Shown one piece after another: positions 21,336-33,444 of a DNA stretch of 64,000 bases. The number at the start of each line of letters is the position of its first letter. Position 1 is the first letter of the stretch. A program made the translations under genes and the position numbers. Below the pieces are notes generated by a model. It saw only the letters and a list, made by a program, of their open reading frames with translations. It was not told the origin of the DNA and did no database searches. Origin of the DNA: Casuarina equisetifolia (taxonomy: Eukaryota > Streptophyta > Magnoliopsida > Fagales > Casuarinaceae); contig CM052360.1 of assembly GCA_028551475.1 (NCBI GenBank), positions 16,542,501 to 16,606,500 on the forward strand, written 5' to 3'.

Positions 21336-24300
21336 ATGGCCAGCGAGTCAGATGATTCGGTACGACATCGCACAGCGCTCGCCGAGTACCGTAAAAAGCT
21401 CCTCTCCCATAGGGAGCTCGAGTCCAGAGTCCGCGCGGGTCGGCTTCCTTTATACCCTCACCTAAACCTAACCCTAAATCTAAACAGTTTTCTCAAGCTT
21501 GATTCATGTTCTACGGTTCCTAATGCTGTTTAGTCCACTTGATTTTGCTCACTTTTCTGTTCCACATTTGTTTGTTTATTTGCTTGTTGAATGAATCTTC
21601 CAATTTTTTTGAGAGCTTAGGCTAGCGGTAGGTATTCTGTATTGCTTTCCCAAATCGTCTTTGTGTTTGTCTAATTCAGCATTTGAGAGCGTTGGATTTG
21701 AGTTAACTTCCTCCCTTTGGAAAGTATCTATAATAGAAGGAAAGATTTTGGAAAGGGGAGCTTGTCATTGCGATTCTAGATCAGTTTAATTGGCTTTTGT
21801 TTGTGCACTTGCAAGTTCTGAAGATCATCATGTCTGAAACTGTTGGGTAGACTTTGCAAGGGACTGATTGTTACTTTAAACTTTTGTACTAGATTGGTAA
21901 AGCGAGTTCAAGGGTCAGTTTCAGTGGTGGTCGTCTGTCTATTCAGGTTTGATACCGCATAACCCAGAACTGATGTTATCCAGCCAACCACTCAAGGCTT
22001 ACCACGGTTACCCTACTTGGGATATAAATGCAACACATTGGAGTACCCCATGACCTAAAACTTATACACAGATTGCTTAGTTTGTCACTGTTATTCACCA
22101 AAAGCCTGGGGGAGCCATGTCTGCTATTGATTACTAACCTAAAACTATGTGATATCAACTATCGATTTTGTCATGGTTATTTTGTGTTTGATTCAATAGA
22201 TGTCATACGTTTTGGTGGAAAAGTAAGAATTGCATTGACAATAGAAAGGAAATAGTTGTAAGAGCTTGGGTACTGGACTCCTTTCAGGTCTTCCCTGATT
22301 TGTTTTGCGTTGTTTTTAATCAATGCCATGCATTTACCATTTTGCTGTCAAATGATGGCTGTTACTAACACTTCTTGGAATTGGGCGTATGCAGGGAGAG
22401 AGAACTTGCGCGCTGCAAAAAAGGAATTCTTTAAAACTGACGAAGATCTCAAGTCCCTACAAAGTGTTGGCCAGATCATAGGCGAGGTTCTCAGGCCTCT
22501 TGACAATGAAAGATGTAATTTTAAATCTTTGAGTCCCTACAAATCTAATTCTCTCTTTTCTTATCCCAGTCAAGTTTCGAAGTCCCTCCCCCCTCAAATA
22601 AGCTACTTTCAAATATTCACCATATCAGTCCAACCTGCAAAGGAATAAGATATCTCAGGCTTTATGCTTTAGCATTTTGGTTGGTACTATCAGTGCTATT
22701 TATGAGCTAGATTACACAGCTGCAAACTCTATCTTGCATACAGTTTTTCTACTTTTTCTGTTTCAATTTATGTTAATGTAGAGGGATTAGTAAATATAGA
22801 TGTTTGATGTATTTGAACAAAGTCTTCTTGTCTCTTCTCCTCTGATAGTGTTTTTGGGAAAAGGGTTGGTTGGTTGATTGGGTGGATTTGGTAGACAATT
22901 GGAGAACTAATGGATCTCATTTGTTTGGCTTCAGTGATAGTTAAAGCAAGCAGTGGACCGAGGTATGTGGTTGGCTGTCGTAGCAAGGTGGACAAGGAGA
23001 AACTTAGTTCAGGGACTCGAGTGGTGCTTGATATGACTACTCTGACTATCATGAGGGCTCTTCCTCGAGAAGTAAGTATCTATGTTGTGTGAAATTCAAA
23101 TCATCACAAAAATATGTCTGTTTCCTATCATGGTGTAACTTCTTTACAGGTTGATCCAGTTGTATATAACATGCTTCATGAAGACCCAGGCAATATTAGC
23201 TACTCTGCGGTGGGAGGGTTGTCAGATCAAATTCGAGAACTCAGGGAATCTATAGAACTTCCTTTAATGAATCCTGAGCTCTTTCTTAGGGTGGGAATCA
23301 AACCTCCCAAGGTAACATCCTATAAATCAATACTGTTGGTAAGTGTTCTAGGTGAAAAAAGCATATCAATCGAGTTGTTTCAAATGTTTCAGGGTGTTCT
23401 TCTTTATGGACCACCTGGTACAGGAAAGACACTATTAGCCAGAGCGATTGCAAGCAACATAGATGCCCATTTTCTGAAGGTTTGGATAGAGTTCTACGTT
23501 TCAATACTGATGTAGTGTAGCTGTTTAAATTTACTTACCAAAGCAAATCTTCCAGTTTAACTTCCACATCATATTGAAATTTGATGTTTAATTTGTATTG
23601 TGGGATATAGGTAGTATCAAGCGCAATAATTGATAAGTACATAGGTGAAAGTGCAAGATTGATACGGGAAATGTTTGGTTATGCACGTGATCACCAAGTA
23701 AGAGCTCGCATTGAACAAAACTGTTTCCATTTCTGCAATGTCTAATATAATTTCTTACTGCTGATTTCTTCTGTAAAAGCCATGCATCATATTCATGGAT
23801 GAGATTGATGCCATTGGTGGGCGCCGTTTTAGTGAGGGAACCAGTGCCGACCGTGAAATCCAGAGGACGCTCATGGAGTTGCTTAACCAGCTGGATGGTT
23901 TTGATCAGCTTGGAAAGGTAATTTCTATTCGCTTGTTGTTTTGATTCCGGGCAATTGTTAACTTTGTTGTGTATAACCTATACACACTTGTTTTCAGGGC
24001 TCTGAACATATATCAGTGCCTACCACGTGTTCTTTAATTTGTTGGCATGTTCATTGTTTAAAAGTGCTTGAATTTTGGCTGGGTTTTCTAGGTCAAAATG
24101 ATTATGGCTACAAACAGGCCAGATGTTCTGGACCCTGCACTTCTCCGTCCAGGGCGGCTAGACCGGAAAATTGAAATTCCCTTGCCGAACGAACAATCCA
24201 GAATGGAAATCCTAAAAATCCATGCTGCTGGAATTGCCAAACATGGTGATATTGACTATGAGGCAGTTGTGAAGCTTGCTGAGGTAAGCCCGACATATTG

Positions 24301-25150
24301 CCCATGTCCCAAAACTCTATTCACATCCTTAACCTGAATATCAAAATTCGCTGCTATTCATATCCTTAACCTGAATATCAAATTTGCTGCATTCACTTCA
24401 GGGGTTCAATGGTGCTGATCTTCGTAATGTTTGCACTGAAGCTGGGATGTCTGCAATTCGTGCAGAACGTGACTATGTCATCCATGAAGATTTCATGAAG
24501 GTAGAGTGTCACTCTTTTGAGGTCCTATTTAAATTAAGTCAAGGATTATTTAGTGCATGCTACATTTGCTTCATTAATGAGGGAAAGAAATACATCTTGA
24601 AATGGTTAGAAATATGTTGATGGCTATCATATTTCCGGTCTTGTCACTTATGCGCTGGTTTGTTAAGGAAAGGTGTGTTGTGTTTATCACCTAAAATAGA
24701 CACTAATACGATATGAGCCCCTCGCCTCAAAAAGTAAAGGAGAGCTGAAAATTAAATTAGTAAAAAATTGCTTAGGTTGGATAACAAGTAAGGGAGCTTC
24801 AAATATGGCAATTATAGAGTCAGCGGGAGTACGTAACTTAACAGTGCTGCTTTCCTACGTCTCTCTTGGGCCAATGTGCACGTTTGCTTTCGTGTGCATG
24901 ATCCTGACAAATTGGTGCCTTCGAAAGCATATTTCCATCAAATTTGCTGCCTCTTTACTCTTGTGTGTTTGCATTTAACCGATCCTCATGGGTTTGCGTC
25001 TTAAATATATTCTGCTGAAACCTGGGTGTGTATTTCCTCTAGATGTCATCAACTTTTGTGGTGGTACTGTTTCAGGCTGTCCGGAAACTGAATGAAGCAA
25101 AGAAACTTGAATCAAGCGCCCACTACAATGCTGATTTTGGGAAGGATTGA
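21336..25150 (+). CDS. RPT4: 26S proteasome regulatory ATPase subunit 10B (RPT4)
   Basis: Predicted 399-residue AAA-ATPase, the usual RPT4 length. RPT4 is one of six ATPases in the base of the 19S particle that unfold substrates and open the 20S gate. Ten exons: 21336-21438, 22395-22514, 22935-23071, 23150-23311, 23393-23479, 23611-23697, 23780-23917, 24092-24283, 24402-24500, 25076-25150. All are GT-AG and in frame. Seen: an N-terminal charged coiled-coil region (about 10-60); the OB-fold segment with [12 protein letters not shown]; Walker A GPPGTGKT (180-187); Walker B IIFMDEID (235-242); second region of homology ATNRPD and LRPGRLDR with arginine fingers (297, 300); and the sensor-2 region [15 protein letters not shown]. 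Nothing looks broken. Confidence 0.96.
24320..24391. repeat. Two-copy tandem duplication, about 36 bp, RPT4 intron 8
   Basis: TTCACATCCTTAACCTGAAT and TTCATATCCTTAACCTGAAT open two near-identical units (24320-24356 and 24357-24391). The second unit ends about 10 bp before the exon 9 start, so the duplication sits in the branch-point zone. Confidence 0.85.
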
Positions 25151-26721
25151 GAACCAGTTTATCGTTCTCCTTGCCTAGTTTGGATGAAATGGAAAGCACC
25201 TTTCAAAGTTCCCATACATGGAATAGGGGAAGACTGACTCCAAGGAATTGAGGAGTACCCTAATTTGGGTGGGTCGCTGTGGCCGTCACGTCCTGAGGAC
25301 CCATAATTTAAATGCTACTTGTCCACAAAATCTGGGATCTTCTTTTCAATCCCCGTTATTCCATGATTTGCGCAGGCCCAAATTCCACTTTCTGCAGGGG
25401 CGGACGCTCTCGTCTTAGAAAATCGATTTTACAATGAATTTAAAACTTCCTTATTTGTTCTTTATTGAGTGACTGATAGTGCTTGGATAAAATGGCAACC
25501 CACAACAACATTTAAACAAAAAGTTGCTTCATGGCCTTAAAATATAGGTATCTTTGCTTGGTCATTCGATTTGCCTAATCTCCAGTGGCGTTGATCTATA
25601 ATCATTTCATACGATGAACCAGGCGCCCGGTGGCTGTACACGCCACTGCTCGACAGTGACCGACCTCCCGCGTAGAAGATACTCCGAAAGCGGTCAAAAG
25701 ATTTTATATTTGCCAGTCAAGACAGACAAATCAACTGGTCTCTGAAAATCAAACCGTCTTTCTTGACTATCAAACTACGGACCTCAACCGCAGGAACAAC
25801 CACACTTTTTAAAGCTCAAAATATTCCATTTACGTGCACCGTCCAACTCTCCCAACCTAATCTCACCATTCCCTCTCTACTTCCCTTCAGAAAAAGCAAT
25901 GGTCATTTCTAACACCAGCTAATTGCATATAATAGCATCATGTAATAGCATGCATATAAGAGAAGGTCGAAGGTTCGAGCCTCTCCTTTTAGGAAACCGA
26001 AAGTAGAAAAAAAGAAAAATCCTTCCACCCATAGGTTAGAAAAGAGTGGTAAGACTTGATGTTCATCCATTCACTTTCCATGAAACAAAATAATAAACAT
26101 CTCAGATTCTCCGTGAAAAAGTGTAGATGAAGTTGAGAATGGGAAAGAATATGGCAGGAAGCAAAAGAAGATCCTGTTAAGAGTAAATAATTAAAAAGTA
26201 GGAGAGAGGAATCTGACGCCGGGGAAAAGAATTGGACAGAAGAACGACTTTTGAGAATCTATTCTGAAATTAACCTCATGATACTTTCGTGCATCGTCAA
26301 AAGCAGGGAATGCGTACTGCGCACTCCGCTTACCACAGACGCCACCACCCCACCGCTCCCCAGCAATTTAATTCTTACAATTTCCCGATTTATAGAATCA
26401 GCCCTTTTTTTAATTAAACTAATATTATTCAGAATTTAATTGATCTTTTTCTTTTCTGTTAAGTACGTGCCTAAATATTCCTTCACACCTGCCTCGCAGA
26501 ACGCCGTCAATGGTAACGGCTGATCACTGAGCACAACCAACGCCACCTTCCTACTCCGTTACGTAAAACCGTCAAGAACGACTTCACTCCCCCTCCCTCT
26601 CTTTTCTTCTTCAGCAGCATCGCACGACACACACACACACACTCTCTCTCTCTCCTCGCTCCCTCTCTCTCTCTCTCTCTCTCTAAAAGTCTCTGTGCTG
26701 TGTCTTCCGTCGTGCGTAAAG
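25151..26721. other. Intergenic region and RING-gene promoter/first leader exon
   Basis: RPT4 3' flank at left. (AC)n and (CT)n tracts at about 26630-26690 lie in the likely promoter or leader of the RING gene. Near 25972-25982 there is an isolated tRNA-like B box (GGTTCGAGCCT) before an A-rich stretch, but no A box or flanking repeats, so no element is called. Confidence 0.5.
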
Positions 26722-27507
26722 GTACGGTTGGGCGGCGCTGCGTTGGGCTCGTCGTGTTCTGAGTTTTTGAAGTGCTTTTTTGCCTTTGCTAGTTTTATTT
26801 CCGTATCCGCTTTTGTCTACTTTCTGTGTTCTCTGAGGCGCGTCGCTGATTTGACTCTGAATTCGTGCTTTTCTGCACCAATTTCGGATCTCTCTGACCG
26901 GTGCGGTTTTGAATTCGACTTTCCTTTTTCTGGATCTCTATTTTTACGGGTTTGTGATTTGGTTTCTCTCATAAGCTCCCATAAGACTAGCTGATGATCC
27001 GATTCCAGACCCCTTTTATTACTGCTCGCTTCTGATTTCTTCGTCGCCGTTCTCTGTGTTCTCTGTGTTCTCTGTGTTCTCTGTGCTGCTTTTTCAGTTG
27101 GTTTTGCTGTCGAAAGTAAAAAAAAAAAAAAAAAAAATGGAGACTGCCTTTTCTTATATTGCGAAATCATTCGTTGTGGAACTGTAGGGTTTCCTTTGAA
27201 AAGTCAATGTTTTTATTGACTCAAGAGAAGATATTTCTTTGCCCCTGTTAACTGGCGGTGTTTTGAAAACCTAGAGCCCAATTATGTGCGGCGGGTTTTG
27301 GGTGGCATGAGTTGAAGTTTTGTATTGGGCAACTCTTGTTAAGAATTGGAATTGATTGTGTTCTGCTTCTCGTGTTCTGTTTCAATGTATAGCTTAATCT
27401 TCCCTAGAGATTGTAAAGGAATTTTCGTTCTAGGCACTGATTGTATTTTTTTTCAATTGATGATTATACTGACGTTTCCTTTTTTTTTTTTTGTGTTTTT
27501 GTTGTAG
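26722..27507 (+). other. Probable 5'-UTR intron of the RING-H2 gene
   Basis: A GTACGG donor after GTAAAG and a TTGTAG acceptor after a long T-rich tract bracket a 786-bp interval that ends 99 bp before the start codon. A large first leader intron is common in highly expressed plant genes. A 9-bp unit GTTCTCTGT is repeated four times at 27049-27084. Prediction only. Confidence 0.55.
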
Positions 27508-27606
27508 AGTATCGTATTGGAATTTTTAGCTGAGTTTGTACTTGGAAGGATATGAGTGATTGTTGGGCGATTTGTATTATAGCTTAAAGTTGTGGTGTGT
27601 TTGAGC

Positions 27607-30600
27607 ATGGGGTCTGCTTGTTGTGTTGCTGCTAGAGATAAGACTATAACGCATGGATCAAGCGGTGAAATGTTTAATCGGAACATTAGGTATTCACCAA
27701 CTTGGAGCTTTCGATGGGATAACCGAGGGCGAGTAGCTGGTGAAGATACTTCTATAGGTTGGTTCTCAGATGGGTTGAGCCGGAACGACCGATTGGAAAT
27801 TAAATATGAGCCATCATCTGCTGAGGAGGGTAGCCCATTGGAAAATTTTCGAAGATGTACATGGCAGAAGTCTCCGATGTCTGAGGAAACTGCTGGGCAT
27901 GTTAGGACTCCTGCTTCAGGTACCTTTTGGAATTGTCGGCTCTAACTTTGGTGGAGTAAATTGATTGGGTATGCTAGTCTGAGTTTATTGGGTCAGACTG
28001 TAGGTGTGAAATAAACATGCCGATCTCCCCGCCCCCATCACACATTGTGCAGTGGCGGAGTAATTCGTTTGATTATTATATTTAAATTAGTTCTTTTTTC
28101 ATCTGGAAATTGTAAGATCGCTTAATGCTTAGCTAGACATGTTCTTTTAACAGTCAGTTAGTTTTGTGCCAGTTACATATTAAATTTAGTCTGTCGCCTT
28201 TTTATAACACGATTGTTTCAGGGTGACATGTTTACAGGTGACTTTACTGAAAATCAATAGAAAGATCTTCAGTCCATTGCTATGTTGGCAGATCGCTACA
28301 CAGATATAGCATAACTAGATCAATGGGATGTATTAGTTGGTAGTAGGGATCTTTTTAAATGATCAGAGATGGACAAAGAAGAGGCGAGTAGTTTCATTTT
28401 TCTCTAGACAGGGACGAAGATTTACAAAACTAATTTCCCATTCTTTTTTTCCTCCCTTCAAGCTACCAATTGATGCTAGTAGGGAGTGTGTACTTAAATC
28501 ATCCCCCAGTGCTGCCACTAACTAACGAAATTAACCATTTGATTAAATTGTCTAGCTGAAGACACGGTAAATAAAGCTGGGGACAACCAATTTGAAAACT
28601 GAACACTGCCTTGGTCGATGTCTTGCTTTGCAATAGTAGAAACATCGGGAATTGAATAAATAATAACCAATGTTCCTTCTCCTTCTTCCACTTCTTCTCC
28701 CACATCTTCTGTTTCTCTTTTTCCCCCCTTTCTCTGGCCTCCCCTTCTTCCTCTCGTCCTCCTCTGCTCTCTTTTTCACTTTAACTCTTACAAGTGTTCT
28801 TCAAAAGAAACATTCCAGGGCAAGGCTCACGTTTCTGGGGTCTTGTGCTGCCAATTGTTAGTGGGGCACCAAAGAAAGACTATATGAAGCTGACCTTAAG
28901 GTTTTATCCCCACATTGTTTTATATGAAAGTGAAGGCGGGGGGAAAACACCATCCTGAGGTTAGAGAGTGATAGTTGTTGGATTTTTATTCTTGGCATTA
29001 CTAGGAGTACATTACAATTTGAGGTTCTGCAGAATTAGAGGAATGAATGAATCACTTGCAGTTAATGCACGAAGTACAATGATAAATGAAAGCATTGAGA
29101 ATAAAGTTTTATGCACTATAAATTGCGGTAGGGTGTTGATCTCTCCATACTGTATTCAAAGGATGGATAAAAGATGAAAGTCAGTTAAGATGTTCCTGTG
29201 GTGATGTAATATGCTGAAATGGGTTTTCTGTTCCATGATTTAGCATGGTTACTTGTATTTACCCTATTTTTTCTTACATGCTCTAAAGGGCTTCAAGTTA
29301 CTTGATTTAGTATCATTCATGTGAGCTAATTGGGAGATACGAAATGAGGGTCCTGTGATCAGTTTCTTAGGCCCATTGCTTTCTGCTTTCTAGTGATATC
29401 TACTTTTTGAATTGTTCCCTTGAAATTTTATTATAATATTTTTTCTTATGTCCTGACTTACTTGTGATTGTTCCCTTCAAATTTTATTTTAATATGTTTT
29501 CTCATGTCCTGACTTATTTGTGATTGTTTATTATTATTGTTATTACTATATGGCCAAGACTAGAGGAAACTGAATAATATATCTTTGCTTTCAGAAGAGA
29601 TATGTGAAACGATTTGTTTGAGTCTTTCACCCTATCTTCTTTCTATTGCTTCGTCTTTTGTCCCTTATAGTCCCTAATTTCAACCCTTTAGTTGCCATGA
29701 TGTTATGTATCTGATCTATTTTGTTTTTCTGTACCAGATAAATCTGTCTCTCAGAATATTTCTATGGATCTGAGTTTGGAGCAGGTAAAGCTTATCAACT
29801 GAAGGATGATCTCATGCCTTATTTATTATTCTCCTTCATTCTCATTGTACCCTGCGTATAACCTTTTTACATAATGTAGGTGAAGGAATCTCCAACAGTT
29901 TCATATCCATCCCCTGCAAAGCCATCACTTTCAGTGCCTTCTACTTCATTTTTGTTGACACCCCCCTTATCATCCCAAGGGCGCTTGCCTCCTGCCAGCT
30001 CAACCCCATCAAAGTGGCCCCAGCGCTCTCCTGGACATCAGCTCTTTAGGCAAGTATCTGATAGTCAAATTCCAGAGTTCAAGTCTCCAGACAGCTACTC
30101 AATTTCCGAAGAAAGGCCAGACTGTTATTCAGTGTCTGAAGAAAGGCCAGCGCTTCCTTCATGGAGCAACGAATCAACAAGGGGTTCCCGCTGGGGGTCT
30201 TCAGATGGTTGGTCTATGCATGCTTTTTCTGGGTTAATGGCAGCCTCGTCTCATAGAGAAAGGTGGTCTTTTGACAGTGAGTCCTTTGGCTTTAATCGTG
30301 ACAAGTTTACCAGATCCAGTAGTCGATTTTCAACTTCTCCCTCTGTGGACCTACAAAGTTGTGGGGTTTGCTCAAAGTTTTTGACTGAGAAATCCTCATG
30401 GAGTAGCCAAAAGATTATTGCTAATAATGAGCTTTCTGTCGTGGCCGTGCTTACCTGTGGGCATGTTTATCATGCTGAATGCTTGGAGAATATGACACCT
30501 GAAGTTAACAAGTACGATCCAGCTTGCCCAGTCTGTACTTTCGGGGAGAAGCAGACCCTAAAATTGTCTGAAAAAGCACTGAAGGCTGAAATGGATTTGA

Positions 30601-30860
30601 AGGCTAGAAATAAGAGATCAAGGAACCGAGTTGTGGATAGCGATGTGGATGGTGATTCTTTTGCACTTGAACACTCTAAAAGTGGTGAACATCGAGGGAA
30701 GGGTCCCAAGATGGGCCTCAGTTCCAGCATGAAAAGCTCCTTGGGGAAGCCTTTCCTCAGGCGGCATTTCTCATTTGGCCCAAGGGGATCTAAAAGCTTG
30801 TCAGAGAGTCAGTCTACCAGAAAGAAGGGGTTCTTCTGGGCGAAATCAAACAAGGAGTGA
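27607..30860 (+). CDS. Predicted N-acylated RING-H2 zinc-finger protein
   Basis: Predicted 446-residue protein from three exons: 27607-27919, 29738-29784, 29880-30860, in frame with GT-AG junctions. It opens MGSACCVAA: Gly2 fits N-myristoylation and Cys5/Cys6 fit palmitoylation, so membrane anchoring is likely. The middle is serine/proline-rich and probably disordered, with a short duplicated SEERPD-type repeat near 195-210. A C3H2C3 RING lies at about 281-339: Cys281, Cys284, Cys313, His315, His318, Cys321, Cys336, Cys339 (motif TCGHVYHAECLE). The tail is basic and serine-rich. RING-H2 proteins are usually ubiquitin E3 ligases, but the substrate is unknown. I do not recognise a characterised orthologue. 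Confidence 0.88.
28670..28800. repeat. Pyrimidine-rich low-complexity tract in RING-gene intron
   Basis: CTTCTTCC-type sequence in the 1.8 kb first coding intron (27920-29737). The intron shows no other recognisable element. Confidence 0.7.
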
Positions 30861-32567
30861 GCAAACCCTAAGCCAACAGGAGGTGAGCATCTCCACCTTT
30901 CTATGTGTTGCTTGTGTACGCAATTCTGAAATTCTTTTTTGCTTTGCTAGGAGGTAACTAATAGATCCTGCACCTTTCTTCTGTCTCCCACTTCAGCTGG
31001 AGCTTCTTTATGAACATCAAAGCTATCAGCCTCAAAACACCAAGCACCTGATCCCCATGACATTCACATCGGCATGCACACACATATGCAGAAATGCGTT
31101 CACCCATATTTATTTAGAAAGATGTGCATATACATGTTTGTGCAGAACTATGTACACACAATCTGGTAATTGAAATTTTTGGGATTCATTTTGGACTTGG
31201 TGTTGTTTATGCATACAGATTCCAGCGTTGATCTCGGCATCCCAGTTGGAGAAGGAATTGTGAAGGGGCCACGTTTTCTTCCATCAATATTCCGTTACGA
31301 TAATCTGCTTCTGTTTACACTGAAATTTCAACGGCGTTAGCTTGTTGGGTTAGGCTGTAAAGAAGAGAAAAGAAAACATATAGAAGGAAGAGCTCAACAT
31401 AAAAGGAAGATAGTAGGATATAAATGCGTCATTAGAGTGGTGATCTCATTCTTATTTTGTACAGATTATTGTTTCTTGCATGGACTCATAAATGAATTGG
31501 TCCAAATGAGCCTCTCTATGGCTGAAAGACTCTGGATCTTCCAAGAATGCATTCATCCCCACATAGCATTGTGTGCTTTCGTAGAAGGGTTAGTATTCAC
31601 CAGGAAATTAATTTGTTTAGTGTTGATGTATTGCGTGACAGTTGATTTACTTGATGATGAATTATTGGTTGCTACTGAGTAACAGCGGATTGTGGGGTGA
31701 TGAAACCATAAATCTGTTACTTTGGGTATAGTGATGTAAAATTTTCAGGTTATCACCGTTTTGTGTGTGTTCCCGTTTCTTCTGCCTTCAATTTTGGACC
31801 GAAATTTGGTTATCCTCATCAATATAAAGTTACTGCCCGCAAAAGAAAGAAGCCTGGAAATAGAAACACTTGATGGTGGGGCAGATCTTAGCTACTACTC
31901 CATTCTCCTTTCTTCAAACACTCTCAGGATTGTACAGCCTTGCTCTCAGCCTAACAAGAAAGCGTTTCCCATGCCTTTATAATGGTAGTAAACAATCTAG
32001 GAATTGGGTGTTTTTTATGCCTCATTTCTTCGATGTCTCAAACATCAAGTTACTTTCTTTTATGGTAGTATTGATAGTCAAATTGGTCCAAGGAATGACG
32101 CAATGAAATCCTATAGTGTATAGATTGGAAGATTTATGGGGGTAAATTAAGTATAAAGAATGGGTGCATCACAACAGAGTCCACATGGGAACATTGGAAA
32201 TTTCTGTACGTAGTCCCTAAAGCTGAAGCTCACCTAAATGTCCATGCCTTCTTATCCGAGTTGCATTGGTTACAATGCTCTTATGCATATCCCTTATCTG
32301 ATATTTTCATGTCGGAAGAATTCATCCTTACCCAAAAGGCCAGAGCCCTGAACATTTGTAATCGGTAGACCAACACGTGCCTTCCTCGGGCTGCCGTGGC
32401 ACTCTGCAACATGTCTCTTCAGCAACGGGCAATGACACTTGTGGAATCCCCGTTACATGCAAAAATGCAATCTTCTTTTTCACCGTCATACATTTTCCAT
32501 TTAAGAAAGCCTCAAGCCTTTGCTCAAGCTTTGTTGTTGGACAGCTAGAATTTCCTTTCCATGTAAA
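30861..32567. other. Intergenic region between RING-H2 gene and dehydrin
   Basis: RING-gene 3' flank followed by the dehydrin promoter. No coding potential, repeat or element recognised apart from the G-box listed separately. Confidence 0.5.
32374..32379 (+). promoter_or_regulatory. G-box / ABRE core upstream of dehydrin
   Basis: CACGTG within ACACGTGC, 189 bp before the dehydrin start. This is the usual binding site of ABA-responsive bZIP factors and is expected in dehydrin promoters. Confidence 0.6.
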
Positions 32568-33285
32568 ATGGCTGAAATACGAGACGAGTATGGCAACCCA
32601 ATACAGCTTACTGATGCACATGGCAACCCCGTCCAATTAACTGATGAATATGGCAACCCCATGCACCTGACTGGAGTGGTCACCACGACTGCCGACGCCG
32701 ACAAGCGCGCTGCATCGGGTAAAATGACCACTGACGGGACTGGGACTAATGGAGCTGGTGGTGCACTTCAGCATGACCAGCAGGAGCAGCAAAAGCAGCA
32801 GCATGAGGATAAGCGCTCCAGCAGCTCCAGCTCTAGCTCGGTGAGCTACAATCTAAAAACTATTCTGAAAATCGCTAATACGGTCTATACCATAGCTCTC
32901 TATACATTTAGGTTGGATTTTATTAGCTTTCCCGATTCCCAGAACTGATTTGAGGTCATTCGATATTTTGGTGTGATTGCAGTCTGAAGACGAAGGACAT
33001 GGAGGGAATGGTGATCAGGTTGATCAGGGTGTGGAAGGAGAACAAGGTAGGAGAAGGAAGAAGAAAGGATTAAAGGAGAAAATAAAGGAGAAGTTGACTG
33101 GTGGGAAGCACAAGGACGAGCATGAGCATACAGCAGTCACGACCCATTCACACATCACCAGTATGCATACAGCAGTCGCGACCCATTCGCCCACTGGTCC
33201 TGGCTCAGAACACCATGAACATGAGAAGAAAGGTGTGATGGAGAAGATCAAAGAAAAACTTCCTGGTCACCACACCAGCTTTTAA
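32568..33285 (+). CDS. Dehydrin (group 2 LEA), Y-S-K2 type
   Basis: Predicted 191-residue hydrophilic protein from exons 32568-32840 and 32983-33285. Dehydrins protect membranes and proteins during drying, cold and seed maturation. Seen: Y-type segments DEYGNP at 6-11 and 26-31 with a degenerate DAHGNP at 16-21, in a strict 10-residue tandem period; an S segment (eight or nine serines followed by EDEG) that is interrupted by the intron, as in most Y-S-K dehydrins; and two K segments, [16 protein letters not shown] and [17 protein letters not shown], the second near the C terminus. The loop between them is rich in His and Thr and holds a short internal repeat (HTAVTTHS / HTAVATHS). No cysteine or tryptophan is seen, as expected for the family. 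The promoter carries a G-box. Confidence 0.95.
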
Positions 33286-33438
33286 ACCTGTAGATTTTTC
33301 CCATGTATCTTATCGTCTTTCAGTTTGTTTCTTGTTGAGGTCTGCATCGTGGTACCGATTTGCCTTTGCAGGTGGTGTGATCCGTTGAGTTGTGTCAATA
33401 ATTTGAGAGACAGACATGTACTGCGTGTATGGACATGT

Positions 33439-33444
33439 AATAAA
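33439..33444 (+). terminator. Poly(A) signal of dehydrin
   Basis: AATAAA about 154 bp after the dehydrin stop codon. Confidence 0.55.

Noticed and set aside
25921-26010. tRNA-like B box GGTTCGAGCCT before an A-rich stretch, possible SINE
   Set aside because: No convincing A box at the right distance and no target-site duplication.
32328-32731. Minus-strand frames over the dehydrin 5' end
   Set aside because: Antisense of the Y-segment repeat; its short internal repeat arises from the dehydrin repeat.
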